A DNA stretch of 64,000 nt from Polydactylus sextarius (GCA_016801845.1 CM028920.1:1439001-1503000); one strand, 5' to 3'; shown: positions 22,223 to 33,237, counted from the first letter of the stretch. Notes: a model not told the origin generated them from the sequence alone. Numbers and translations are program-made.

Positions 22223-22849
22223 GCTGTTAGTCTTGTATTACAGTCTTACATACATTTATCATCTCCAGGTCATTCCTCACTTCTACTGCAGTCATGATAG
22301 AACATACTGATGACTAAGGCAAGTTTAGATCATTATTTTGTGTTTGTAATACACAAGGAGAAATCTCACATTTCACAGCAGTGCGACAGTAGCTGCAGCT
22401 TTATATTTTGGAAGGATTATGAAGCATATTGATCTGCTCCCACTTGGTATGGTATTTGTACCATATTAGTGTGCTCTGCCCCTGTAGTGTTATCTGACAC
22501 ATATATAATAGAGAATGAGCTACAATTACCACATCAATCAGAAGCTAATGTGACTATGCAGCTGGCTTGTTTGCGATCTGTCTGATCACTTGACATCTTC
22601 CTGCTCCATTGGATCCATTTTGATTGATGTTGCTGCATTAAGAGATACAGTGTTATCATGACTGACAGAAATCTGCCTTTCCCAGGATTCAGTTTTCATA
22701 CCTATACACATCACAGTGTATGGAATCAGATATTTCTACATTCAAATAATGATACGCACCACAGAGGTCAGTCCGGGAGAGCCTCATCACAGATGGTAGT
22801 GATGTGTATGTCTGATTTGTGTAGTGTGATGGAGTGGACACAGATCAGC
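22223..22849. other. Unannotated DNA
   Basis: No gene recognised apart from possible downstream extension of the hAT remnant near 22790-22850. Confidence 0.4.
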
Positions 22850-23050
22850 AGAAAAAAGGCATGAGCTTTCTTTGAAATGCATGAAGTGTATCCATGAGTC
22901 GCATGATTGTTTTATCTCTGCCCTGCAGCTCCATGTTGAGTTGGTTCAAGTGATTGAAAACATCACTCAAACAGCAAACGGCAGCAGGAAACTCACCACT
23001 CTCTATTAGACACAGAGAGGCATGGGGTTTTTCTGCTCTGAATAACAAAA
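22850..23050 (-). mobile_element. hAT-type transposase fragment
   Basis: The minus strand encodes LSDVFNHLNQLNMELQGRDK followed by a LMDTLHAFQRKL segment. This matches the LADIFxHLNELNxxLQGRxx...IxxFxxKLxLW block of vertebrate hAT transposases and their domesticated relatives (ZBED, GTF2IRD2 and EPM2AIP1-like proteins). Only 67 codons are open, with a stop after KLMPFFC. The catalytic RNase H-like core and the zinc finger are absent. It is a transposon fossil, not a domesticated gene. Confidence 0.7.
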
Positions 23051-24070
23051 AATAAAGCAGTTTCTGCCCTTAGTTCACAAACTTATTTTAATTTAACTAT
23101 TAGTTATATAGAGCTGACGTTTCTAAATGGCTGCTTAAAAATAGACATTGTTTTCAGATCTGGAGAATGGAGCTAATATGTCTGAGCCTTAGACCTGTAT
23201 TTCTGTATTCTTGTACAATAATGATGGTTAGAAAAACAGTTCTGTTTAGGAAGGAATTAGGATGCTGATTTGAGCTTTGCAAAAAAGGCTTAGGCTCTAC
23301 ATCCAAAAAAATGGATGTAGAAAACTGAAGAGCTGGCTTGTTCTTTACTATTATACTCTTGAGGTTCAGTTTTTCAATATTATTATTCAAGTTGCACAAT
23401 TCACATTTAGATATAAATCATTCGAGATCAGTTTTGATGGGACAATTCCTGCCAACAGATCTCATGCAGCTGTGTGACTGTGGTACTCCTCTGCTGTGGT
23501 TCTGGGTCAGCGTTCTCGGTGAGGTTCTCACTGTGTCATGGACTTGTGTGGTGGACTGTGAGTCCATATATTATTTGATGTAGACGTTGAAATATTGCCA
23601 TGTCTCTGCTTTGAGTTCAGTTTTCAATGCAGGCATCAGATCAGACAGAAATATCCCAACATGTGTTTTTACTGCAGGGCAGCCAGCTGACACCTGCAGT
23701 TACTGAGCATTAAAGTATCAGCTCTATCTTTGAGCGTCAGGGTGTGTCTTGCTACCTTTTAATTCCACTTCTGTATGGTTTTAATCATCCTCACATTCCA
23801 TTCTTTCTATGCACTGACCTTTTCTTGTACTCTTCTCTCAGACCTTTTTGTAGTCTGCCTTTTTTATGCTGCCCTGTCCTTGTCATCATCATCATTGTTG
23901 AAATAGCCCTTTAGTGTCTCTGTGCTCTGAGAAAGATGGCCAGGAGGTTACACTCAGTTGCATCATGGCAGCAAAGTCACTCCACTTCTCACCCAACAGT
24001 TTTTCCCTTTATCGCTTTTTGCTACATAACACATACTGGAGAGACAATTTAGGTCTGGTGTATGTGTTAC
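23051..24070. other. Unannotated DNA
   Basis: No gene recognised. The inverted pair CTACATCC/GGATGTAG surrounds an A-run at 23297-23320. Confidence 0.4.
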
Positions 24071-24075
24071 TGAGT

Positions 24076-24118
24076 CTGTGTGTGTGTGTGTGTTTGTGTA
24101 TGTGTGTCTGTGTGCGGG
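24076..24118. repeat. Interrupted (GT)n microsatellite
   Basis: GT-rich run with TTT, ATG and CTG interruptions. A second short GT-rich stretch lies at 24263-24290. Confidence 0.9.
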
Positions 24119-24290
24119 GAGAGGTTGTGGGTGGGTAGTCGTGAGTGTGTGTAGGTGACTTTAGCTTCCTCATTAAGAGTAGTTGTCTCAGCTGTGTGAT
24201 AGAGATAGAAACTTTGGAAAGTGAGCGAGAAGAAGGTGAAAGAGAGAAGCTAACTTAAAGGGAAGTGTGTGTGCGTGTGTGTATGTGTGT

Positions 24291-24480
24291 ATAAATGGGG
24301 GGATCTGTCACTTTATATTTAAGCAGCGTATTCACGCCACAGCGGGCTAACGGACAAACAATCCATCCTTATTTACCATGCTCAATGCCAATCCCATTGG
24401 ATTGGAGGCAATTGGATTCCCACATCCAGGAGCGAATTCTTTTCAATTTGAAGGAGCCCATTAAAAGCCTTTTTCTGTCT
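24291..24480. promoter_or_regulatory. Candidate conserved non-coding element
   Basis: A unique block with CAATGCCAATCCCATTGGAT, GGAGGCAATTGGATTCCC and TTTCAATTTGAAGGAG, holding several CAAT/ATTG inverted half-sites. It is flanked by low-complexity DNA. The pattern is enhancer-like; there is no alignment to prove it. Confidence 0.35.
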
Positions 24481-24616
24481 GACTCTGTTTCACTCTCCTC
24501 TGCCCCCATCCTCCCCCTCCACCCTCTCTCTCTCTCTCAAACCCAAACATAAATACAACTTACTCTATTTTACCTCAACATGTTACACATGTAATCATTA
24601 TAATATACAATATAAG

Positions 24617-24652
24617 ATACCGGTATTTGATACCGGTATTAGATACCGGTAT
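24617..24652. repeat. Triple 13-bp tandem repeat of palindrome ATACCGGTAT
   Basis: The perfect 10-base palindrome ATACCGGTAT occurs at 24617-24626, 24630-24639 and 24643-24652, spaced exactly 13 bases apart. Each centre is an AccGGT-type ACCGGT core. It could be a small minisatellite or an array of binding sites for a dimeric factor. Confidence 0.9.
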
Positions 24653-24749
24653 AATGCTTATGTAAAGATATTGCATGTATATGATGGGTGGTGGAGGGTC
24701 AGACCTGGGACTCAGGACTCAGGATGTAGAGGGTTGTCTGTCAACTTGT

Positions 24750-25316
24750 CTTATGGCTTCTATACACTATACAATTTTATCTGTCGTATAAGACCATTGT
24801 ATGACATACTTTGCGACGTGGATCTAATAAACTTGGGTACGACGTCAAGTTTGAGATTTCAGATTGTAAGATGACCAGTTACTGAATCACAGGTTACGAC
24901 GTACGTCAATATGCAACATCATCAACGTATGTCATCCATCTGCACCACCATAGTTACCGGAACTGACACGTTCGGCGCCACCATAGTTACCGTGGCAAGC
25001 GTTCATTTGTTTGGGCTTAGTGCCGGTGTCGCAGTGTTCATTGCATCATTTCCTGCATTTCTGTTGGCTTATTAGTAGACGTAGGTCGTAGCAGCTGTCA
25101 AACTGTGAGATAATCATCGTTAATTTCTGACATCTTTGGTCATAAAACGCTGACAACGGCTGTCCTTGAACCCGTCTCACAGTGCGACGTAAGACCACCG
25201 TTTTAGAATCATGACCAAAGATATCTCTACGTTTCTCCTACGATCTACGTCTATGTCTCTCCAACGATCTTTCGTCTGGGACAGCCCAAAATTGTGCAGT
25301 ATATACTGGCCATAAG
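24750..25316. mobile_element. Non-autonomous inverted-repeat DNA element, ACGT-rich
   Basis: The left end CTTATGGC then TATACACTATACAATTTT mirrors the right end, whose reverse complement is CTTATGGC then TATATACTGCACAATTTT. About 23 of 29 bases match. The 567-base interior is unusually rich in CG and ACGT (GACGTACGTC, GCGACGTAAG, CTACGTCT). It holds an internal inverted pair (25132-25149 with 25199-25222) and a 15-base direct repeat (24945-24959 and 24978-24992). No open transposase is present, so it is a MITE-like element. The target duplication and superfamily are unresolved. Confidence 0.65.
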
Positions 25317-25319
25317 TCA

Positions 25320-25915
25320 CTTGCTGAATTCCTCTAGTCCGAGTGCCTGTAGCTCTGAATAACATGACTGACACCAATATCGCCATCTGTTTTCAACCCA
25401 TCTGTCCCAGTCAGTTGTTGCCAGTTCGTTTCATGCCTTTGTGCCCTTCATCGTCGCGTTCTTTCAGTATCTGGAGTCTGGTGTATGACCAGTATTTGTC
25501 TTTGGATTACACCCTTTTTTGACGGGTATTTTTTTTTTTTAACCACTGATCCCTGATCTCCTTTGTACTGAATTCTTTTATGATTATAATCTTTGTACTT
25601 TGCCTGACCGAGAGTCGTGCCTTTTAAGTCTTCTTTGTACTGAATTGTTACAGTGGTATTAAGATATGAGCTTGACACCTGGGTCAAAATCAAAACCTAT
25701 GAGATTGAAGCCTTCACCGAAAACATCCGCCTCAACAGGCTGGACCCTGCTGGCTGTTCAAAGATGGAGGATGAAAGTGCCAGATAAGAACAGTGTACAT
25801 GGAACACCATAAGCAACTGGTTAGCACATTGTGCATAAAAATCTGGGATCGAGTTTTTAGGTAAGAAGTCCCAGGGTAAAAATGGAGAAAAGCTCCTAGG
25901 GCGGGTTTTGTTTAC
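25320..25915. other. Unannotated DNA
   Basis: No gene recognised. CTTTGTACTGAATT occurs twice (near 25561 and 25632), a short local duplication. Confidence 0.4.
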
Positions 25916-25934
25916 TTTTTTTTTTTTTTTTTTT
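25916..25934. repeat. Poly(T) tract
   Basis: 19 T residues abutting the SINE on its right, in the position of that SINE's A-rich tail if it lies on the minus strand. Confidence 0.9.
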
Positions 25935-26090
25935 GCCTCTATTGATAGACAGTATAGAGAGACAGGAATCAGGGAGGAGAGTCAGGGATAGATACACAGG
26001 ACAGCTCAACTTGGTTGGGATTTGAACCAACAAACAGTTACACTGTATATACTACATGTATTACAATGTGGTGCGCCATAACCATCAGCT
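25935..26090 (-). mobile_element. tRNA-derived SINE, second family (minus strand)
   Basis: Plus-strand text CCTCTATTGATAGACAGTAT, GAGAGACAGG, GGGAGGAGAGTCAGGG and GGGATTTGAACC, then GTGGTGCGCCATAACCATCA, follows a known fish SINE in reverse. On the minus strand this gives a B box (GGTTCAAATCCC) downstream of an A-box-like start and an A tail at 25934-25916. Confidence 0.6.
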
Positions 26091-26642
26091 ATGCAGGCGC
26101 GTTTTGTCAACTTCTCCTGTTATGATCACTGCAACACAATTTCCAATATACACAATACCCACATTAACTTTCCGATCACAATGCTGCTGGAGGGTTTGTA
26201 GAGATCAAGTCTGTTTTGCTGTAACATTTTTCAATTGTTGTTCAACCAAAAGCAACATGTCTGCCTGTTTGAGTTTCTTCATCTCCTTGAATTTGATTTA
26301 TTTGTGTGTGTTGATGAACTGTTTGCTCGTGTTTGTTTGTCTGCATGTGTTTTCTGAGACCTGCGTGTGTTGAGCTTTTTTTTTTTTTTTTTTTTTTTTT
26401 ACCATCTGCTTTTTCCTCATTTCAGGATTCAACCACAATATGTAGATGTCATATCCAGATACACATCTAAAAATGTTCCAGGAATTGTTCAGAAGACACG
26501 CATGTTGGGAAAATAACTATCACTCAGTGGATCGGCTTTGTAAAGTAATATTTATGTCTGAAGTATTATTAAGGGTGACCCTATGATAGTATTACAATTC
26601 CTATTTACATCTCCCAAAGCATGATGGGAAATATTTTAACCA
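26091..26642. other. Unannotated DNA with a 25-base poly(T) tract
   Basis: T-only run at 26376-26400. No gene is recognised; the frame at 26056-26373 has no family motif. Confidence 0.4.
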
Positions 26643-26848
26643 GTGGCAGCTGATCACCAGGGAGCACTGGGGCACCAACCTCCTTCTGGCTTCTCAGAAT
26701 TCAAGTTTTTCTCATAATGTGACTATCTCTTAACACAAAGTAAATAAAAAAGCTTAATAATTCTTCTAACTAAAACTGACATAACAAACAAAACGTAGGA
26801 CTAAAAATTACAGAAAATTTCAAAACTACAGTAACTCTCACTGACGCC
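26643..26848. mobile_element. hAT-like MITE
   Basis: It begins CAGTGGCAGCTGATCACC and ends TGACGCCACTG, giving short inverted ends CAGTGGC/GCCACTG of the hAT type. It is about 205 bases with no coding. An 8-base target duplication is not evident. A partial relative sits at 9130-9283, and a CAGTGGCAGCT start also occurs at about 63214. Confidence 0.55.
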
Positions 26849-27660
26849 ACTGGTGAAGAGAGAAGAGAAGGAGAGAGAAAAAAGGGCACTTATGAAGCAG
26901 CACAGAGGGATGAAGAGGAGGACAAGTGGCAGAGGAGGGTCAGAGCAAAGATGGATGAGATAGCTGAGGAATTGCTTTCACTTCCAGGTTTTGAGTGGCT
27001 TCACTTAAAGCAGTTTTCAAAGTGCAGCAATCCTGAAATGCCTCAGTGGGCCTCTTACAGCCCCTGATAACATTCTCACAACACTCTCATTACCTTCTCA
27101 AAACACTCCCCTGCTGCTGCTGCTCTCTCTCTCTCTCTCTCATACACACACACACACACACACACACTGTCCCATCCCTGTTTAACAGGGTAAATCTGAC
27201 AGGATGGATTGTCTGAGTACCATGGGGAGAGTGGGTGGGAATGCTGGTAACTAAATAACCTGTGACAAGGAAAAAATTATTAATATCCATAAGAGACGTG
27301 TCATGCTGCTGGTGTGTATGGATTCCCCCAGTGTGTTTGTTATTCACAGGCAGCCACTGACAGGGAACAGGACCAGTATGTTCATTAATTTGATCTTGGT
27401 AATATTTCAATAAATCATAGTGTGACAGTAGGTGAGAAGGGTGGAGGGTTCTCCCACAGGACACACTACACCACATCCTGGCTCTTTGTTCATGAGCTAC
27501 ACAGGATTAACTCTGTTTTTTATTGTTATTAATTGTATAATAGCTTTATTAGTATTCATTTATTAAGATGGAGAAGCAGAAATTCTCCATCAAGTCATGT
27601 CATCGTATGAATGCACACATCACTGCTGCCTCACCTGGCCGGAGTTGACTCCTACACTTT
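26849..27660. other. Unannotated DNA
   Basis: No gene recognised. It contains the compound microsatellite at 27122-27168 and purine-rich DNA at 26850-26960. Confidence 0.4.
27122..27168. repeat. (CT)n(CA)n compound microsatellite
   Basis: About 9 CT units, a CATA join, then about 12 CA units. Confidence 0.95.
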
Positions 27661-27664
27661 ATGT

Positions 27665-28165
27665 GAGGTGTTTAATTTCGCTTCCTTTAGTTACCCTTCT
27701 ATCACCTGAACGGACTCAATCATCTTCATCCAGAGCCTTCTGCTTGCCATCAGCCACCAAGATGATGTTCATGACCAGTTTCTTGTGAGCTTGACCTCTG
27801 ACCCCTACAACTCCAGGTGTCCATAGTCTGGCCTGAGAAGATCCTTCATCTCAGTCTCACTGGGATATTCTAGGTTCTTGGTTCTCCACCTCTTGTGTCT
27901 GCTCTCAGGGAGGATGGATTGGTATTTTTCAAGCTTATGCGCATGTGTTTCCTTAATCCTTTCCTCTCGGGGCACTGTCAACTCCAGAAATGTGGAGTCT
28001 TGTAGTTCTTGAACAAAGTACAAGTCAGGTTAAAGGCTGGTATTAGCAATCTCATGGAAATTTCAGCTGTCTTCTGAAGTCCCCCACCCCCAGCCTCCAT
28101 GTCTGCCTCACCACTTGACTTGAGGAAGACAATAAATTGAGGTTCTTTGGTTTGTATGAGCATAC
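27665..28165 (-). mobile_element. Retroelement C-terminal domain remnant (restriction-like endonuclease type suspected)
   Basis: Minus-strand blocks in order: NLTCTLFKNYKTPHF, FLELTVPREERIKETHAHKL, RHKRWRTKN, then (after a frameshift) GVRGQAHKKLVMN and an ALDEDD end. They correspond to a fish retroelement C-terminus reading LRPDMVL...LLELTVPWEDRMEEAxERKRxKY...RGW...LGVRGQxLRRA. The RPD...E arrangement suggests a restriction-like endonuclease. In this copy the RPD is degraded and the tryptophan of TVPWE is arginine. The family match is from memory of the motif; the clade is inference. Confidence 0.55.
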
Positions 28166-28189
28166 TGTGAGAGCATTTCAACATAAACA

Positions 28190-30140
28190 TGTTGTGAACA
28201 CATTTAAGTTGATCTGGTGAACGTCTTAACAGTCAGTTACTTATTTACATATTGATCAGGAGCAGAGATACATTACATTCACCTGAGAAATGTTAGTCCA
28301 TTACTACCTCCTGAGGGGAATATCTGGCTCTTTAGCTGCTAAATGCTCCACTATATTGAGCAGCTGCTCTCTACTAACTGTGTGTGTGTGTGTGTGTGTA
28401 CTGCTGAGGAGGTAGTGTACAATAGGTTCATATTAGGAACAAGGTCTTGATGCTTTGTGATTGGTAAAGATTAGTGAGATCAGTGATGTTCTGGACCAGG
28501 CAGCTGAATAATGGGAATAAACTCACTTTAAATGCGTATAAAGCTTTGGATATTTTAACTTTTTGTGTTTTTCTTGGTGATGCATTGGTATATTAAGAAT
28601 TTTAATCACAGTTTGGTTTTGGCAGAAAAGGCATTTCTTTAATGCTGGAATGTGAAACCTGAACTTAATGATTGTGACTGTGTGTCAGGAGCTGTTGTTC
28701 AGCAGCTGTTTGTGTGAGTTTCACTTTCAGAGCCACTGTCACTGGTGCTTCACTGAATGTATCGACAGTGACTCCCAGGATTCTCTCTGAGGGTTTCCAG
28801 CTTTCTTCAAAGTGCAGCTTCAGGCTTCTTACTGTATGTTTTCCTGTAGATAGTGTGCTGAACCTGTTTTAGCAGCACATCTTGTCCATGCAGCTCATCT
28901 GATCTGTAGATCCAACATGGTGTGATCACTGTGTGAGCTGATTTGTCTGATTCGATCCTTATGAGTATAAAGACAAAGGTTGCATCACATTTTGGCCCAA
29001 GACCAGCAGCTTACCACCAGATCGACGCCTACATTTTAATTCAAACCTGCAACTAACTTCAACAGCCTTCACCTGCTCAGATGTCACAGTCTTGCACTGT
29101 TTGACCATTGGAAATGAACTATGACTATGAAAGTGTTTTCTGTCACTTTCCCTAACACATACTATGTGAGAGTGGGCTTTCAGATAACATAGTCTTATCT
29201 TATTGATGGATTACATAACTGCAACTACAAAGAGCTGGTTTTCACTCTGGAGAGCACTAAAGAATTGCAGGTTACGTATTTTAGACATTATTTTATTATA
29301 AACATCAACATTTTACTCACCAAGTAAATAGCTGACGAAACAGTTTCACTTCTCTTCAAGGCAGCTGTAGAATGTCTTGTCCTTACCTTAGGTCTACTAT
29401 ACACTATCTGTAAAAAAGAAACAAACACATAACTACACTGGTTGTTATGATGAGTGCATTAACCAAAAGCATGCATCATTAATACAATAACATGTGCAAT
29501 AAATGTACAGTAAAGAAGTCACCCACAGTTTGGTCCAATAACACAAGAACTAGTTTTATTTCATCTTTCATGTGTTAGAAGCTGTCTGTGTTGCAACACA
29601 TGATCAGTTTTGTGTTGTTAAATCAGACCTAAGCTTCAAGAACATGAAATGGGATGTGATGGATTCGACGCAGAAACAAGACAAAGCTGTGGGCCAATTA
29701 GCAGCAGAACGTCACAAGCAAGTAACTTGTGATCTGCATAGAACAATGAGCTCAGCAGGTTGCAGCATGAAGCTGTGGAGATATTTACACTGATGAAGTC
29801 TCCTCTGAGTCGGCAAGAGTCTGTTGACTGAGCTTCTCCCTGTCAAGGACAAACAAGGAACAACCTGCACCAATTCTACAGAGACCTGCTTTATACGTAG
29901 CTGAATACAACCACATGCTCATATATGCACAGACACAAAGGCCCATGGGAGTTACAGTTTGTTCCATGTGATGTTCTCTGGAGGTTCCAAGCTCAAATTC
30001 TTTCATTTATCCCACAGTGGAGAAATATCAGTGTTGCAGCAGCAGCAGCAAGAGTTAAAGTTTGTGGTTTGTGGTACAGTCTGTGTGTTTATCTGCATGT
30101 TTTGCTGTTGGTTCTGATTCTGATTAGCTGTGGTGCTGCT
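28190..30140. other. Unannotated DNA
   Basis: No gene recognised. A (GT)n run lies at 28380-28399. Frames at 29572-29793 and 29785-30006 lack family motifs. Confidence 0.4.
28380..28399. repeat. (GT)n microsatellite
   Basis: About 10 GT units. Confidence 0.9.

Positions 30141-30184
<44 letters not shown>
30141..30184. repeat. (AC)n(AG)n compound microsatellite
   Basis: Five AC units followed by about 17 AG units. Confidence 0.95.
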
Positions 30185-30185
<1 letters not shown>

Positions 30186-30564
30186 AGTTTCCCCAGCATT
30201 TAAGTTTCCTAAACTTAAATGTTAGCTAATTTAGCTAATTTTATTTTTCTTTTCACTGCCTGCCACCGTTTCTCTGCTCCTCCCCGTTATAGCGGGAGAA
30301 AGAAAAGTTTTAATTGCCCAGGTTAAGCAGTAGGAGTAGGAGGAAAAAGGGATAATGCTGCATCTGTTCAAACAAGACATTGTCAGAATACTGTTATGTA
30401 TATTAGACATATGCAGTAACATACACATGGTGAAAAACAATGCATCAAAAACACAGTGCATGTACACATGTCCACAAACACACAGATGAGGAAAAAAGCA
30501 ACAGAACAGAAACTTTCTGAAGGTGTCAAACTTTGTTAACACGTGTATGTTTGTTTCTCTGCAG

Positions 30565-30620
30565 TTTGACATTTAACTGAAGACACATCCAGACGCCCTC
30601 GTCCTCACCGACGTCCCGAC
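30565..30620 (+). other. Exon-like segment (possible non-coding or 5' UTR exon)
   Basis: A pyrimidine-rich acceptor (TTTGTTTCTCTGCAG, ending 30564) with a branch-like TTGTTAAC about 28 bases upstream precedes 56 bases rich in CG (about five CpG in the 3' half). They end at a full-consensus donor core C|GTAAGT (30621). Two of the three frames contain stops, so if used it would be untranslated or lncRNA. Splice signals of this quality do occur by chance. Confidence 0.25.
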
Positions 30621-32020
30621 GTAAGTCAGAGATGTTTCTCACTCTATTCTCTGTTCTGTGTTCAATCTGGAGTGAAATCACAGGGATGGAGTCAAGGATT
30701 CCTAAGTGCTGCTTTGCTTTTGCAACATTCACATCACATTGTGTCATGTTAGTGGTGTAAGTGCTACAAATGAATAACGCTTGACCTCATTAGTTGGTGT
30801 TACTCAGGAGGTAGAGAATTTGGAGCTGCTGCTGTTTGAAGCTATGGTATGTTGATGGTGGTACAGGATGTGCTGCTCTCTCTGACAGTCACCAACTCAA
30901 GCATAAATTACAGTTTAGATCAAGTACTTCCTTAAAGTCAGGAAACAACAGTGACTTGGGTTCAAGTCTGAATCATCTGAATGATGATAGAATTTATAGA
31001 CATGATTGGTCCAGTGGTCTTCAGTAATTTTCACAATAATCCATCACAAAACACATTAAAATCATTGTCATCACAGACAGAGCAGAGCAAATAACAAATG
31101 TTGGGACTAGAATGAATATAATCCAGCTGGGATTATGTGTTTTCTGCCAAACATGTTTGTTCGTTTAGAGTCATCATTTGCATGTCTGTGTGTTACGTGG
31201 AGGGTCGTGCACTGTGTCATGATGAGCTGTCTTTCTGGGGCAGATTGTGTCCCAGAGACAGCGATATGTGAGTTTATATTTTATGTTTTGGATAAACTGT
31301 GACGTTGTTTGTGTGTGACATTCAGCTGATACAGTCCTAATACCATCTGACTCAGAGATGCTGTACACTCATGATGTAGCGGGCAGAAAGTTGAAGAGGC
31401 AGAGGGATCATTTTATTGAAAAGGAACAAAATTCCATTCTTAACTGACAGTGAATCAACTAGTATGACTTTAGATGATAGCATCCCTCCACTCTGTGGTG
31501 TTGATGATTACTATGTTATAATTGTTAAAAAAGGGAACTGAGGATGACGATCAGTTAATTAATCAACAAATGGTGCACAGAAAAGCTGCCCTTCCCCACA
31601 GAACTCTCCTTTCATGGGTTTACTCCGGTAAAAAATAAATAAAGTGTTTGCTTTAAACCCTGTTTTTCAATATGAAGTTTCACTTTGGGTCAAGCAGCAA
31701 CATTCAGATAAAATAATAACTTTTCCCTGTAAAGTGTTTTTGAGGCGCAGCAGGAAGACTGAAGAAATCCTGTATGAATGCCTCTGGCCTCCACAATTTA
31801 ACGGCTCTCAGAGTAATTTATTTTCAACACCCGGCATGTTTTTTAATATTTTTTTTTTTTTTTTTTTTTATATTATTATTTGACTCACCTTGAAATGAGC
31901 AGCCTCTCCTTCATTAGTGAAAATGAAACTTGTATAGTTGTATTGAATATAGCCTGAGGTCACAACACACAAATGAACCAAACCCTATTAATTTGAGTTA
32001 TTGTGGTGGACTGGGTGCTG
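30621..32020. other. Unannotated DNA
   Basis: No gene recognised. A T-rich run lies at 31848-31870. The minus-strand frame at 30526-30747 has no motif. Confidence 0.4.
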
Positions 32021-32024
32021 AGCT

Positions 32025-32068
<44 letters not shown>
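32025..32068. repeat. (GT)n microsatellite
   Basis: About 22 GT units, first of three dinucleotide arrays within 300 bases. Confidence 0.95.
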
Positions 32069-32070
<2 letters not shown>

Positions 32071-32135
32071 CCTATATGTGTGGCAGGTGTATCAGGTGCA
32101 TGTGCATGTATTTGCGTGTGTGTATGTGAATCATT

Positions 32136-32136
<1 letters not shown>

Positions 32137-32174
<38 letters not shown>
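32137..32174. repeat. (GT)n microsatellite
   Basis: About 19 GT units. Confidence 0.95.
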
Positions 32175-32178
<4 letters not shown>

Positions 32179-32272
32179 GCATCAAGAGAAATGGGTGGGG
32201 TTCAGATATTTAACGTAGGTGTGTGTTATTCATTTTCTAACATTCTCTACTTGTAAGCCTCTTATCTCTGAC

Positions 32273-32273
<1 letters not shown>

Positions 32274-32327
<54 letters not shown>
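32274..32327. repeat. (CA)n microsatellite
   Basis: About 27 CA units. It is opposite in sense to the two (GT)n arrays just upstream, so the trio can form long inverted pairings. Confidence 0.95.
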
Positions 32328-32329
<2 letters not shown>

Positions 32330-32333
<4 letters not shown>

Positions 32334-33067
32334 AGTTACACCGTGGGACTAATATATTCTTGTATATTCTTGTATTAATACAAAATGTACCTAAATTAAA
32401 AAGAAGACCATTAGTTTTCTGCTTGTTCCAGACCACATGAACTGAAGTGCAGGTGTAAAAGAGACAGTGGTGTCCGCAGTGTTTGTACAGACCTGTAAAT
32501 CCTGCCATAGTGGAATGTGACTGGATATTTTACCAGGTACGATATGTGGCTGTCTTGCACACAGCGTCACTCTGACTGTATCTGGTTAAAAAACAGAGAA
32601 CCTTGTTGGTTCTTCACACAACCTTCGAACCATTCATGGTCAACCAGTAGAATCACCAGTTACCCAGTGAGACACATAACCCTCTCAGATTGGATCAGTG
32701 AAAATAAAACTTCAGTAACAAACTGTTCATAGTCAAGATTTAGCTGGAGCTAAACTCAAAATGCTCAGAACTACAGTGTTAAATCCCTGGACAGCAGAGA
32801 CTTACTTACTAACACTTAACATTCAGTATTCTAGAATTGTAATAATTTTCTCTTCATTAGGACATATTTGCAGGATCAATTTATTCAGTAATTTAAAATG
32901 ATTATTTCCCTTCATTTAGATGAAGATCTAAAAGCTTCTAGGTTCAGGAATGAAAATAGTATCAGTCAAAATTGAAAGAATAAGAGACATCAACACCAGT
33001 CTGTAAAGTTTACAGTTTATGACTGGCTCTATATTAAGTTATTTTTTTGGTCTTTTTGATTTTCAAA
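32330..33067. other. Unannotated DNA
   Basis: No gene or bounded repeat recognised. Confidence 0.4.
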
Positions 33068-33181
33068 ATGATCTTCTACCTGTGGATCATGGCTCTGGCT
33101 CTGATAGTTGACACTGTTTACCATTTTACCAACAATTTGGGGACGATGTTGAGAGTCTTTCATGAAACGGAGGAAAAATAA
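33068..33181 (+). CDS. Hydrophobic micro-ORF (37 codons), unverified
   Basis: An ATG with an A at -3 opens a 37-codon frame starting MIFYLWIMALALIVDTVYH, a strongly hydrophobic run that resembles a signal peptide or membrane segment. A charged end LRVFHETEEK follows, then TAA. An AATAAA (33177-33182) overlaps the stop. I do not recognise the product. Without homology or transcript evidence it may be chance. Confidence 0.2.
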   Translation: MIFYLWIMALALIVDTVYHFTNNLGTMLRVFHETEEK

Positions 33182-33237
33182 AATCAGGAAGTGTTAAATG
33201 AACCTAATGAATCTTTCAGCTCCTTCTCCTCTCTGTG

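Noticed and set aside
30790..30840. Possible fourth copy of the GTGGCTCAGGAGGTAGAG SINE (TTACTCAGGAGGTAGAG)
   Set aside because: Match ends after about 17 bases with no B box or 3' body.
32003..32508. Frames rich in VCVCVCV and HTHTHT
   Set aside because: Translations of (GT)n/(CA)n arrays.
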